Assembly: GCA_903875575.1 (NCBI GenBank)
Contig: CAIQWJ010000054.1
Coordinates: 1-64,000 of the forward strand
Reading direction: 5' to 3'
DNA from: an uncultured Acidobacteriia bacterium
GTDB lineage: Bacteria; Acidobacteriota; Terriglobia; Bryobacterales; Bryobacteraceae
DNA: 64,000 nt
The notes beneath the pieces were generated by a model. That model saw only the letters and a list, made by a program, of their open reading frames with translations. It was not told where the DNA came from and did not search any database. A program made the translations under genes and the position numbers. This document shows positions 33,161 through 41,687 of this stretch, in pieces. Every line of letters begins with the position of its first letter. Position 1 is the stretch's first letter.

Positions 33161-33838
33161 TTACCGCAGCAAATCCGGCCGCAGCCGCTTCGTCTTTTCC
33201 ATCGCAGCCTGTTTACGCCACTTCGCGATCTCCGCGTGATGTCCGCTCAGCAGCGCGTCCGGCACCTTCCAGCCGCGGAAGTCCGCCGGCCGTGTCCATT
33301 GCGGGCAATCCAGAATATCCCCGGTGAACGACTCATTCACCGACGAATCCTCGTTCCCCAGCACCCCCGGCAGCAGTCTCGCCACGGTATCCACAATCAC
33401 CGCCGCACCCAGTTCTCCGCCGCTCAGCACGTAGTCGCCAATCGAGAGTTCGTCATCCGCCAGATGTTCGGCCACGCGCTCGTCCACGCCCTCATAACGG
33501 CCGCAAATGAACAAGAGTTCGTCGTATTCCGTGAGTTCCCGCGCGATCTGCTGTGTGAACTTCCGCCCCTGCGCGGAAAGCAGAATCACCCGCTGCTTCA
33601 GCGTGCGTTCCGGCCAGATGGCTTCCACCGCGTCGAAGATCGGCGCGGGTTTCAGCAGCATGCCTTCACCGCCGCCGAATGGCCTGTCATCAACAGTGCG
33701 ATGCACATCGTGAGTCCAGTTCCGAAGATCGTGGATCTTGATTTCGAGCGAACCAGACTGCGCCGCGCGGGCCACTACGCCCTGACGGAACGGTCCCTCG
33801 AAATAGTCCGGAAAGATGGTCAGGAGGTGGAACTTCAT
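33161..33838 (-). CDS. trmD: tRNA (guanine-N1)-methyltransferase
   Basis: A 225-residue SPOUT enzyme that methylates G37 of tRNAs to prevent +1 frameshifting. It has the N-terminal FHLLTIFPDYFEGPF, the trefoil-knot SAM site (FICGRYEGVDERV, then LSIGDYVLSGGE) and the C-terminal GDILDCPQWTRPADFRG. It overlaps rimM by 4 bp and closes the conserved ffh-rpsP-khpA-rimM-trmD run. Confidence 0.97.
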   Translation of the reverse strand: MKFHLLTIFPDYFEGPFRQGVVARAAQSGSLEIKIHDLRNWTHDVHRTVDDRPFGGGEGMLLKPAPIFDAVEAIWPERTLKQRVILLSAQGRKFTQQIARELTEYDELLFICGRYEGVDERVAEHLADDELSIGDYVLSGGELGAAVIVDTVARLLPGVLGNEDSSVNESFTGDILDCPQWTRPADFRGWKVPDALLSGHHAEIAKWRKQAAMEKTKRLRPDLLR

Positions 33839-34377
33839 GCGTCTACGGGTTGTTCGAGACCCTCGGGAAGGTCAGTCTCGATGACGCCGTCCGCTGGTCG
33901 AATATCCACGCAAATGGCCTTCACGAACGGAATCAGCAAACGACCGCCATCCACCTGGAGCAGCGACGGTCCGCCATACTCTTCCCAGCCCGTGACCTTG
34001 CCAATCAAACGCTTGGTCGCGCGGTCGCGGATTTCGCAGCCAATCAGATCGGACTGGAAGAACTCGCCAGGCTCCAGCGCTACGCGTTCGCCGGGCGGGA
34101 TGCGCACTTCGGCGCCGCGCAGCAATTCCGCAGCGTCCATGGAATCGACTCCCGCGAACTTGAAGATGGGCGTGCCCTGCTGATCCCAGACGCGTTCCAC
34201 GGTATATTCGCGGCTAATCCCCGGTTTGTCAGGTGGGAACAAACGGACCGACTTGAGCTGGGCGAAGCGCTCGGGATGACTGGATTGCGAGACTGCGGTG
34301 ATCTCACCGCGCACGCCACGCGGGCGTACGAGGATCGCCACTGTCACCCAATTCGCATCAGGCGCGGCGTTACTCAA
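33835..34377 (-). CDS. rimM: ribosome maturation factor RimM
   Basis: A 180-residue 16S processing factor that binds S19 and helps 30S head maturation. The N-terminal RimM domain is around [19 protein letters not shown], and the C-terminal PRC barrel includes [19 protein letters not shown] and [12 protein letters not shown]. It overlaps both neighbours (8 bp with khpA, 4 bp with trmD), so translation is coupled. Confidence 0.95.
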   Translation of the reverse strand: MSNAAPDANWVTVAILVRPRGVRGEITAVSQSSHPERFAQLKSVRLFPPDKPGISREYTVERVWDQQGTPIFKFAGVDSMDAAELLRGAEVRIPPGERVALEPGEFFQSDLIGCEIRDRATKRLIGKVTGWEEYGGPSLLQVDGGRLLIPFVKAICVDIRPADGVIETDLPEGLEQPVDA

Positions 34378-34600
34378 GAATCTCCAGCGTGAAGCGCCGG
34401 TTCAGTTTCATGCCGGCCGCGCCCAAAATCGTACGAATGGAGCGCGCGGTACGTCCCTGCTTGCCGATCACCTTACCCAGATCGGACGGGGCCACCTTCA
34501 GTTCGATGACGGTGACCTGCTCGCCATCGACCGTGGTTACAACGACTTCATCGGGAACATCCACCAGTGACTTGGCAATATCTTCAATGAGTTGTTTCAT
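34370..34600 (-). CDS. khpA: KH-domain RNA-binding protein
   Basis: A 76-residue single KH domain with the GxxG loop in [19 protein letters not shown]. KhpA proteins bind RNA and influence cell division and sRNA-mediated control. It sits between rpsP and rimM as in many bacteria. A strong stem-loop (34618-34644) lies 17 nt upstream of its ATG in the rpsP-khpA gap. Confidence 0.95.
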   Translation of the reverse strand: MKQLIEDIAKSLVDVPDEVVVTTVDGEQVTVIELKVAPSDLGKVIGKQGRTARSIRTILGAAGMKLNRRFTLEILE

Positions 34601-34617
34601 CGGTTTCCCCTGAATTC

Positions 34618-34644
34618 CCCGCTCCCGCAGCAGCGGAGAGCGGG
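34618..34644 (-). promoter_or_regulatory. stem-loop between rpsP and khpA
   Basis: On the minus strand CCCGCTC-T-CCGC pairs with GCGG-GAGCGGG around a four-base loop, with one bulged base. No T-run follows, so it is not a classical terminator. It could uncouple or process the rpsP-khpA transcript, or hide the khpA ribosome site. Confidence 0.45.
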
Positions 34645-34679
34645 AAGCAATTTACGCGCAATACGGCCCTTGCGGGAGA

Positions 34680-34928
34680 CTACGCGGCAACCTTAACCGG
34701 GTGATTCTTCACAAGACGGGCAACCGTCTCAGACATCTGTGCGCCATTCTTGACCCAGTGCTCGATGCGGTCATGAACCAGGTTCACGGTTTCCGGCGTG
34801 GTCAGCGGGTTATAGTTCCCCACCACTTCCAGATTGCGGCTGTCACGCGCGCGTTCCTTCTGAATCACTACCACACGGTAGAACGGCTTCTTTTTGGCGC
34901 CGAAACGCGCCAGGCGAATCATCAACAT
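34680..34928 (-). CDS. rpsP: 30S ribosomal protein S16
   Basis: An 82-residue ribosomal protein with the standard N-terminus MLMIRLARFGAKKKPFYRVV and VVGNYNPLT; it is needed for 30S assembly. It is placed between ffh and khpA on the minus strand, the conserved order. Confidence 0.97.
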   Translation of the reverse strand: MLMIRLARFGAKKKPFYRVVVIQKERARDSRNLEVVGNYNPLTTPETVNLVHDRIEHWVKNGAQMSETVARLVKNHPVKVAA

Positions 34929-34993
34929 TACTTTATTATCCTCTAAAAAATCGTAATCCGTACTGCTCTGTTGGTCCGGCGGTGAGGCCGTGC

Positions 34994-36361
34994 CTAAAAC
35001 CCTGGTAAACCCAGCCCGCCCATCTTCCCCAGCCTCTTGCCCAAACCTTTGCCAAGAGAGCCGAAGCTGCCGGACATGCTCTTCATCATCTTCCGCGCCT
35101 GCCCATACTGCTTGAGCAGACTGTTCACTTCCTGCACCGACGTTCCACTGCCCTGCGCAATGCGCCGCCGCCGGCTGCCGTTGATGATCATGTGGTTGTA
35201 GCGCTCCTTCGGCGTCATCGAATCGATGATCGCCACAATGCGCGTCAACTCCTTCTCATCCGGCTGCAGATTCTGCAGATCTTTCATCATGCCAACCTTC
35301 GGCATCATTTTCAGGATCGAATCGAGCGACCCTAACTTGCGCAACGCTTTCAGCTGATCCCGGAAGTCCTCCAGTGAGAACTCGTTATCCATCAGCTTAC
35401 GCTGCATTTCCTCTTGCTGCTTGCCGTCAAAGGCTTCCTGCGCCTTTTCGACGAAGCTGACAATGTCGCCCATCCCCAGGATGCGCGAGGCCGCGCGATC
35501 GGGATGGAACGGTTCAAAGGCGTCCGACTTTTCGCCCAGACCGACAAACTTGAGCGGCTGCCCGGTGACGGACCGAATGGAGAGAGCCGCGCCGCCGCGG
35601 GCATCGCCATCCATCTTGGTCAGAATCACGCCGGTGATGCCGAGCTTCTTGTGGAACTCATCGGCCGATTTGACGGCGTCCTGCCCGGTCATGGCGTCAG
35701 CCACGAACAGAATTTCCACGGGGTTGAGCAGCGTCTTCAGTTGCTGCAATTCGTCCATCAGACTTTCGTCAATGTGGAGGCGTCCGGCGGTATCGACGAG
35801 CAACACGTCGTGGCCGGCGTTGGTCGCTTCGCGGCGCGCGGAACGGGCGAGATCGACGGGTAGCGTTTCTTCCGGTGTGCCCGTGTAGATGGGCGCCTTG
35901 ATGTCGCGGGCGATGATGGCCAATTGCTCGCGCGCGGCCGGGCGGTAGATATCTACCGAAACCAGGTGCGGACGATGTCCGTTTTTCGCCAGCCAGCGGG
36001 CCAGTTTGCCGGTGGAAGTCGTCTTACCCGAACCCTGAAGGCCGACGATGAGGAACACGCTGGGCGGGTCATTGGCGAAACGCAGCTTCGATTCGTGGCC
36101 GCCGAGGATCTTGATCAGCTCGTCATTGATAATGCCGATGACCTGCTGGGAGGGCGAGAGCGAGGCCAGAACTTCCTGGCCCATGGCGCGTTCTTTGACG
36201 CTTTCGATGAGTTGCTTGACGACCTTAAAATTAACGTCGGCTTCGAGCAGCGCCACGCGAACTTCGCGGAGGGCCGCTTCCATGTTTTCAGCGGACAGGC
36301 GGCCTTCGCCGCGCATGTTCTTGAAAACGCGTTGCAGTTTGTCGGAAAGGTTATCGAACAT
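34994..36361 (-). CDS. ffh: signal recognition particle protein Ffh
   Basis: A 455-residue SRP54 GTPase that, with 4.5S RNA, targets membrane proteins to the translocon. The N and G domains cover about 1-295: GLQGSGKTTSTGKLA (P-loop), DTAGRLHIDE, TKMDGDARGGAALSI and GLGEKSDAF. The M domain (about 325-455) has the RNA-binding signature NGSRRRRIAQGSGTSVQEVN and a Met/Gly-rich tail. It heads the translation cluster; 65 bp separate it from rpsP. Confidence 0.97.
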   Translation of the reverse strand: MFDNLSDKLQRVFKNMRGEGRLSAENMEAALREVRVALLEADVNFKVVKQLIESVKERAMGQEVLASLSPSQQVIGIINDELIKILGGHESKLRFANDPPSVFLIVGLQGSGKTTSTGKLARWLAKNGHRPHLVSVDIYRPAAREQLAIIARDIKAPIYTGTPEETLPVDLARSARREATNAGHDVLLVDTAGRLHIDESLMDELQQLKTLLNPVEILFVADAMTGQDAVKSADEFHKKLGITGVILTKMDGDARGGAALSIRSVTGQPLKFVGLGEKSDAFEPFHPDRAASRILGMGDIVSFVEKAQEAFDGKQQEEMQRKLMDNEFSLEDFRDQLKALRKLGSLDSILKMMPKVGMMKDLQNLQPDEKELTRIVAIIDSMTPKERYNHMIINGSRRRRIAQGSGTSVQEVNSLLKQYGQARKMMKSMSGSFGSLGKGLGKRLGKMGGLGLPGF

Positions 36362-36490
36362 TCGTCAAATCTGGGGTCCGCCCGGCGGGTCCTGCAATCG
36401 GGCGAGGAGATCCATAATCAGGGGACATTTCATTGTACTAAACGGGTTTGGGGCAGGCGTTTCCGTGTGCCGTTGGGTGAGATGAGCGCG

Positions 36491-37306
36491 TCAGTTGTCT
36501 GTCGGCGTCTTTTCGATATGGTCGATAACCAGGATGTCGTAAGCGTGTTTGGTGGGCTCGAGTTTCAGGCCCAGCGTCTTCATGGCATCGGAGACCGGCA
36601 CGATATCCGCCTCTGAAGCGGGCGTCTCGGCGACTGCTCCACGTCCCCGACCGCCGCGATTCAGGCCATACTCGAGAACAAAGTCGTATCGACCGGTGAG
36701 GCCCGTCATATCGACTACGGGGTGATCCACCGCACCGGGCGCCAGCGCGCCTCCCGCCATGGCAGCCATTCGACTCTGGTTGCCCAAAACCTGCGCCAGA
36801 TTCTCCATGGATACATTGTGGCAATCCTTATGGAAGCCACCGTTGCAGCCGGAGTCGCGGGGATCGGTCGTGGTGGTTTCGTGAAGCTTCGGTCCGTCTT
36901 TTGCGACAGCCAGGGCATAAACGGGAATCACCTTCTGGTCGTGACGGGCAGTCAGCTTGAAGCGTTCCTGCAGTAGAGTCTGCAACATTGCAGGCACCTG
37001 ATCCTTCTTTGCCCCGGCAGGCAGCTTCGCCTGAACGTCGAAGCGAAGGTCGTTCAGCCAATCGGGTCCGGTGATCTGATCCCAGGGAAGTCCGTACGCC
37101 TGTTGAATGAGATTTGCCAGCGAAATGCTCCCGTAAGACGCCTGCGTGTCGTCAATCTTTACGTACATTCTGCCCGACTGCATGATTTCCATGGGGCTCC
37201 CAGGCGGGCCAGACCTGATGGAAGCAACTTCAAATGCCAGCTTCGCGGCCGGTTGCTGGGCAGGGAGCAGGCTGCATAGCAGGAGCGGCAGGATCATTCG
37301 TTTCAT
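36491..37306 (-). CDS. TIGR03435 family secreted protein
   Basis: A 271-residue protein with a signal peptide (MILPLLLCSLLPAQQ) and the family motifs FEVASIRSGPPGSP, LQTLLQERFKLTARHD, CNGGFHKDC, VVDMTGLTGRYDF and the terminal DILVIDHIEKTPTDN. ATG at 37306 gives a clean signal peptide; the frame extends 10 residues further but without one. It is intact, and a decayed relative with the same CNGGF block lies at 38878-39150. Role unknown. It is upstream of ffh on the same strand but separated by 129 bp. Confidence 0.9.
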   Translation of the reverse strand: MKRMILPLLLCSLLPAQQPAAKLAFEVASIRSGPPGSPMEIMQSGRMYVKIDDTQASYGSISLANLIQQAYGLPWDQITGPDWLNDLRFDVQAKLPAGAKKDQVPAMLQTLLQERFKLTARHDQKVIPVYALAVAKDGPKLHETTTTDPRDSGCNGGFHKDCHNVSMENLAQVLGNQSRMAAMAGGALAPGAVDHPVVDMTGLTGRYDFVLEYGLNRGGRGRGAVAETPASEADIVPVSDAMKTLGLKLEPTKHAYDILVIDHIEKTPTDN

Positions 37307-37417
37307 GCAGGACCTCGGTTTGGACGCTCTGATCATACCGTAATTCTGGCGATGATTTCGCGGGGGACACCCCTGATAACCTAAGAGGGTGCCGCGACAA
37401 TTGGCGGGCTAACGACG

Positions 37418-37588
37418 ATGGAAAGCAACGACACAAACGCTCCAACCCGTTCCATCCCCGCTTTTTCTTCGGAAGACGAAGAGCGGCAGTTCTGGGCTAC
37501 CCATGATTCAACGGAGTGGATCGACTGCGCGTCTGCGGAACGGCGGAGCTTCCCGAAGCTGAAATCTGCTTTGCTCCGTCAGGCTTAA
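37418..37588 (+). CDS. CopG-antitoxin-like small protein (orphan)
   Basis: A 56-residue frame from ATG 37418 to TAA 37588. It contains IPAFSSEDEERQFWATHDST and FPKLK, the pattern of the CopG-type antitoxin family (BrnA-like: SEDEE, FW, THDST). Normally the toxin gene (BrnT-like) is adjacent, but none is seen: the next gene, 12 bp away, is a convergent Uma2 gene. It is either an orphan antitoxin or a remnant of a pair. The ribosome site is weak. Confidence 0.55.
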   Translation: MESNDTNAPTRSIPAFSSEDEERQFWATHDSTEWIDCASAERRSFPKLKSALLRQA

Positions 37589-37599
37589 ACGCAAAACGA

Positions 37600-38133
37600 C
37601 TATTCGAAGAATGCCGCGACAGGCACTTCAAATTCCGGCAGCGGATCGCTGACTACGTTCTGCGTCGAATCCAGCATCGTGCTGCCCGCGCCCCGGTGAA
37701 TCTCTACCGTACGGGACTTCGGAAAGACCTGCCACACTTCGGAGGTGCCGTTGCGCAGATAGGTTCGGACCTTGTCGTGACTTTCGCTCGCGCGTACCGT
37801 TGGCGAGATGACTTCGATGGCAATATCGGGAGCGCCGGGAATCGGGATTCGATCCGGATCGAGCTGCCGGGCTTTCGCGGCAAGCAGAACGCACGCGTCG
37901 GGTCGAACACGCGACAAGCCCGATAACGCAAACTCCACGTCTGCGAAACTGCTGCCTTTGCCACCGGCAAGGTAACGTCGCAGTGCGATGAGAATGTTAA
38001 ACACTACCGCCTGGTGGCGCGGGGTCGGACTGGACACCTCTACGGGATCTCCTTCCAGCAGTTCCCAGCGACGGCCCTCTTCATAAGGGAGCGCGTCAAA
38101 CTGCAGGCCGGACATCGTGGCTGCTGTAGCCAT
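37600..38133 (-). CDS. Uma2 family protein (putative nuclease)
   Basis: A 177-residue Uma2/DUF820 protein: ALPYEEGRRWELLEGDPVEV, VRPDACVLLAA, DIAIEVISPTVRASE and YLRNGTSEVWQVFPKSRTV. The acidic residues of PDACV and IAIEVISP match the PD-(D/E)XK metal site. Length is normal and no frame break is seen, unlike the dead copy at 15041-15542. It lies 39 bp after the HigA-like antitoxin gene on the same strand; whether they are linked is unclear. Confidence 0.85.
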   Translation of the reverse strand: MATAATMSGLQFDALPYEEGRRWELLEGDPVEVSSPTPRHQAVVFNILIALRRYLAGGKGSSFADVEFALSGLSRVRPDACVLLAAKARQLDPDRIPIPGAPDIAIEVISPTVRASESHDKVRTYLRNGTSEVWQVFPKSRTVEIHRGAGSTMLDSTQNVVSDPLPEFEVPVAAFFE

Positions 38134-38172
38134 TGTTTACTCCTGAATCCATTATGCAACAGATCAAAGGGG

Positions 38173-38517
38173 TCAGATGAACACTGCCGGCGAAACGCGA
38201 AATCGCTCCGCCAACCGTTTGGCCTGTTCCTTGCTGATGCCGCGGCGACCGGTCAGAATATCGGACACCCGACCCCGCCCACCGACCAGAGGAGCCAGGT
38301 CGACAGCCTTGAGTTCGTTGGCTTCCATCAGATACTGCAGCGCGCCCAGAGGCGTTCCGTCCGGTATCTGGTACTCAGACCGCTCAAACTGCCCGGTCAG
38401 ATTCAGCAGCAGTTCCAGGATTGCTTCTTCCTCATGAGTACGGCCGTCGTCACCCTTCGCCATGAGCGACTCGACGATGGCGAGTGCGGCGTCGTTTTCG
38501 GTTTCGGTGGCAATCAT
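38173..38517 (-). CDS. HigA-like HTH antitoxin/regulator
   Basis: A 114-residue protein with a C-terminal helix-turn-helix (LKAVDLAPLVGGRGRVSDIL, then GRRGISKEQAKRLAERF) and an N-terminal acidic helical region. This matches the longer HigA type whose toxin HigB is normally encoded upstream. No HigB frame is present in the 350 bp upstream, only a 32-codon frame of unknown meaning. It may be an orphan regulator. Confidence 0.8.
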   Translation of the reverse strand: MIATETENDAALAIVESLMAKGDDGRTHEEEAILELLLNLTGQFERSEYQIPDGTPLGALQYLMEANELKAVDLAPLVGGRGRVSDILTGRRGISKEQAKRLAERFRVSPAVFI

Positions 38518-38877
38518 GACACTTCATTATCCCGTACTTTCCGACGTCATCCGATCTGGGGCAGATTGCCGCAGCAGTTCATTGAAACAGGCAATGCGGA
38601 CGAGTTGGCCTTCTGACGGTTTCATTCCGAATCGACAGTGGGGTCTATTCGTAGCACCCTTCAATCAGGTGTGCGACATGAAAGCGACAGAATGCCGGAA
38701 ATGCAGGCCAGGCGACGATATCCGGGAGTAAGCCGTGCGCCGGGCTGAGACGCGACCGCCACGGAGCGTCCGCTGAGGTACTTCATTCCATTCGCGTGCT
38801 ACGGCGCACACCTGCACGGCGATGATTCAGGCTCGGTGGAGCGCGAAAAGATGCGGATCAATCGGCGCACCTCTGCC

Positions 38878-39150
38878 GGAACCCACTGAGTCCGGTGGTA
38901 TCCACAATGGGCCGGTCCAATGCTCCGGGCATGTTGAGAAAGGCCGGGTCCATCGCCGCCATGCGGCTCGGCATGCTCAGGATCCGGGCGAGAGTTGCCA
39001 TTGTCACCTGAGTACACTGCTTCCGGAAACCGCCATTACAGGAGCCGGTGCCGGCCGCATCGCCGGCAGGCGATTCCTAACTAAAACTTCGGGCCATCCT
39101 TCGCCACGGTCAGGAAGTAGACAGGGACCGATTTTTCTTCGTGATGAACC
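38878..39150 (-). pseudogene. TIGR03435-family remnant
   Basis: The minus strand reads HHEEKSVPVYFLTVAKDGPKF and then a stop, followed after a frame change by CNGGFRKQCTQVTMATLARI, SRMAAMDPAFLNMPGALD and PIVDTTGLSG. The blocks align in order with the intact gene at 36491 (AKDGPKLHE, CNGGFHKDC, SRMAAM, VVDMTGLTG). Both the N-terminus and the conserved C-terminal motif are gone. It is a decayed fragment. Confidence 0.75.
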
Positions 39151-39159
39151 CAAGGGGCG

Positions 39160-39298
39160 CGTGATGGTCGCGATGACCTTCGATTCCGATCTGGGCGACT
39201 CATGGGAGTGGGCGGACGATCCATCGTACGACGAGAGGTTCTCCGCATTAGGAATTCGTATTGGCGTCAACTACATCATCTATTCCATGACGCACTGA
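39160..39298 (+). pseudogene. DUF4159 C-terminal fragment
   Basis: About 45 codons read VMVAMTFDSDLGDSWEWADD, then YDERFSALGIRIGVNYIIYSMTH and a stop, the conserved end of DUF4159 proteins. The first 150 or more residues of that family are absent, and the frame upstream runs into the antisense TIGR03435 remnant. It ends 54 bp before the cytochrome c gene at 39353, and is probably the leftover of a gene that once preceded it. Confidence 0.65.
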
Positions 39299-39352
39299 AG
39301 CGCGGCCTCCGGGATGGCCCACCAATTGCACCAGCAACAGTGCGAGGTGTTT

Positions 39353-39766
39353 ATGAACAAGCGCATGTTGGTAGTTCCGATGCTCCTGATGGGTGCTGCG
39401 GTGGGCTGGTCTCAAAAGCCGGCGGAAGACAAGACGTTCAGTCAGGACGCCATGTCGGGCGTCCAGATGTATAAGCTTTATTGCGCGACCTGCCACGGAA
39501 CCGACGGCAAAGGCAACGGTCCCGCTGCATCGGCCATGAAGGCCAAAGTGCCGGATCTGACGCTGCTGACAAAAAACGCCGGCGGCAAGTTTCCCTTGAT
39601 GAAGGTGCAACAAACCATTTCCGGTGACATCCTGATTCCCTCCCACGGCTCCCGCGACATGCCGATCTACGGAGATATGTTCCGAGACGTGAAGCGCGAC
39701 GAGAGTTTTGTGAAGCAGCGGGTCGGGCTATTGACAGGCTTCGTGGAATCGCTCCAAAAGAAGTAG
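39353..39766 (+). CDS. c-type cytochrome, exported
   Basis: A 137-residue single-haem cytochrome. The signal peptide is MLVVPMLLMGAAVGWSQ; the haem site is LYCATCHGTDGKGNG (CxxCH). A methionine near MPIYGDMF is a plausible axial ligand. It is paralogous to the cytochrome at 56207: both share CHGT, DGxGxGP, AMKxKVPDLTL, FPLxKVQ and the SLQKK/VIQKK end. It probably acts as a periplasmic electron carrier. ATG at 39353 was chosen as the start of the signal peptide. Confidence 0.9.
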   Translation: MNKRMLVVPMLLMGAAVGWSQKPAEDKTFSQDAMSGVQMYKLYCATCHGTDGKGNGPAASAMKAKVPDLTLLTKNAGGKFPLMKVQQTISGDILIPSHGSRDMPIYGDMFRDVKRDESFVKQRVGLLTGFVESLQKK

Positions 39767-39771
39767 CGCGA

Positions 39772-40338
39772 TTACACCCAGTCCTGTGCCAGCATACTGA
39801 AAACGCGCAGGTCTACCCAGCGGTCGTGCAGCCATTCCGCTTCGCGCAGGATGCCCTCTTCCAGGAATTCCAACCGGCGCGGGATGGCGCTGCTGCGGTG
39901 GTTCCAGGTTGCACACCGAATCTCAATCCGGTGCAGCCCGAAGTTGCGAAAGCCCTTCGTGACCATGGCGCGGCAGGCGGCGGTCATGATGCCCTTGCCC
40001 TGGTGGGCTTCGTCGAGCCAGTAGCCGATGCTGGTGTTGCGCGGCCGTTCGTTGATACGGTGCAGACTGATGGCACCGCAGATGGCACCGCGATGCCGGA
40101 TGGTCATGGTGAGACCCCTGCGTTCCGCCGTCTCCGCCGCGCTGTTTGCCAGAAAATTGCGCGCGCTCTCCAGCGAATACTCAGGCACCACCCACGGGAG
40201 CCATTCGCGCAGACGTTCGCGATTGCGTTCGATGACGGCGAACAGTTCTTCCGCGTCGTCCGGATGCACCACGCGCAGTTCCGTTTCCTCGCTCAAATGA
40301 ATCACGCGACGGGTGACGCTGTTATCGTATTGCTCCAT
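39772..40338 (-). CDS. GNAT acetyltransferase (RimJ/RimL-like)
   Basis: A 188-residue N-acetyltransferase: LRVVHPDDAEELFAVIERNR at the start, GYWLDEAHQGKGIMTAACRA for the CoA P-loop and RIEIRCATWNHRSSAIPRRL. RimJ/RimL relatives acetylate ribosomal protein or other N-termini. The start at 40338 lies 37 bp inside the end of the methyltransferase gene, suggesting coupling; a later start would remove little. It is convergent with the cytochrome. Confidence 0.88.
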   Translation of the reverse strand: MEQYDNSVTRRVIHLSEETELRVVHPDDAEELFAVIERNRERLREWLPWVVPEYSLESARNFLANSAAETAERRGLTMTIRHRGAICGAISLHRINERPRNTSIGYWLDEAHQGKGIMTAACRAMVTKGFRNFGLHRIEIRCATWNHRSSAIPRRLEFLEEGILREAEWLHDRWVDLRVFSMLAQDWV

Positions 40339-41687
40339 GGTCCATTCCCCAGGCGTAGACGCAGTTGCAGGTTTCCGGGCATCGCTTCATCCAGCAGCAA
40401 ATTTGCCTGCCAGACGCCGTCCCCCAATGAACTCATTGTATGGGATTGCGTGATGTTACCGTCAATGTCCAGGTACACATCGGCAGTGCCCAGGGTTTCG
40501 GCGGTGGTGCGCAAATAACAGATCAGCGAACCGGCACGGCCGATGGTAATCCGCCGGTCTCCCGGAGGCTGAAACTGCGCGCTGCAAAGTTCCGGTGCCA
40601 CTGCGGGCAGCGAATCCGACGGCACCGTCACCCCGACGCCCGATTCATCCGACATTTCGAACTCCACCGCGTTGCTCAGCGCGCTATGCAGCGTGCGGAG
40701 ACGCACACGATGGCGACCCGGTGCCAGACCTGGCGGACGCATGCAGTCCGCCTGCCACGCGCCTTCGCCGTTCGCCGTGACCACCAGCGTCTGGGTGCCG
40801 AAGCCGTCGACTTCCACAAACAGCGAGTCGGCGGTCAGGTTGCCTTCCGGCGACTTGAAGTAACAGCAGAGGTATTCGTCCTTCAGCGGATGGAAGCGCG
40901 CGATCTGCGTCCGGTTGTTCACGACGGCGTTGAGGTGCGGGGCAGTCGCTGCCCCTCCGGGTTCCGGCCAGCGGCGGCGGCAGACAACAGAGCCGCGTTG
41001 ATTGGTGACATCTTTCAACTCCGCCTGCGCGAAACCGGCGGAGCGGCACATGGCGAGCAGCCCCTCTGGCGAGGGTCCGCACCAATTGTCGATCTGCCCG
41101 CCCAGCTCCGTGCGTTCGTAAAATTCCATCACGGCGGGGATGGGGCGAGCCTCCGAAGGAATTACGTAGGATTCAATCAGCGCGAGATCCGTGCAGAGTT
41201 CCACTACTTTTTCGAGTCCAAGCAGCGGGTGGCGCAGGTGATAGAGCACGCCGAAGAAGAGCACGATGTCGAACGTGCCCAGTTTCGCCGGAGAAAGTTC
41301 GGAGACATCGAGCGTCAGATATTCCACGCGCGATTGCAGCAGCTCGCGGGCTTCCAGAAACGTGTTGAGCGCGACGCAATCCACAGCGACCACTTCCGCG
41401 CCGCGGCGCTCGCATTCAAAACTGAACCAGCCATCCCAGGCACCGATATCGAGGACGCGTTTGCCCCGGAGGTCTTCCGGCAGTCCGAAGAGTCCCAGTC
41501 GCCAGCGGAGGTGTTCAACGGATTGAAGCCCTGGCAACACGCTGCCATCCGGCAGTTCGATCGTGTGATAACGGAAGCGCGACTGGACGCTGTCGGCCAG
41601 TTGTTTGACGCGCTCGTCAAAGCCGCGGTCCCCGGCTGCGATGTTTAATGGGGCAGCGTCAGCCGCGATCTCTTCACTTGCCATCAA
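40302..41687 (-). CDS. class I SAM-dependent methyltransferase (DUF1698/CmoB-like) with C-terminal beta domains
   Basis: A 461-residue protein. Residues about 30-260 are a Rossmann methyltransferase: RVLDIGAWDGWFSFECERRG is the SAM-binding motif I, VAVDCVAL motif II and FDIVLFFGVLYHLRHPLLGLE motif IV, close to CmoB-like enzymes. The rest (about 270-461) is a beta-rich, Ig-like region not found in CmoB. The substrate is unknown; the added domains suggest an extracellular-polymer or glycan setting. It overlaps the GNAT gene. Confidence 0.8.
   Translation of the reverse strand: MMASEEIAADAAPLNIAAGDRGFDERVKQLADSVQSRFRYHTIELPDGSVLPGLQSVEHLRWRLGLFGLPEDLRGKRVLDIGAWDGWFSFECERRGAEVVAVDCVALNTFLEARELLQSRVEYLTLDVSELSPAKLGTFDIVLFFGVLYHLRHPLLGLEKVVELCTDLALIESYVIPSEARPIPAVMEFYERTELGGQIDNWCGPSPEGLLAMCRSAGFAQAELKDVTNQRGSVVCRRRWPEPGGAATAPHLNAVVNNRTQIARFHPLKDEYLCCYFKSPEGNLTADSLFVEVDGFGTQTLVVTANGEGAWQADCMRPPGLAPGRHRVRLRTLHSALSNAVEFEMSDESGVGVTVPSDSLPAVAPELCSAQFQPPGDRRITIGRAGSLICYLRTTAETLGTADVYLDIDGNITQSHTMSSLGDGVWQANLLLDEAMPGNLQLRLRLGNGPWSNTITASPVA

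Noticed and set aside
38518-38630. Possible HigB toxin upstream of the HigA-like gene
   Set aside because: Only a 32-codon frame (MKPSEGQLVRIACFNELLRQ) with no HigB motif; not enough to call.
40440-41648. 402-codon plus-strand frame opposite the methyltransferase
   Set aside because: The opposite strand has conserved SAM motifs; this frame has shadow-like Arg/His/Gln content and no family signal.
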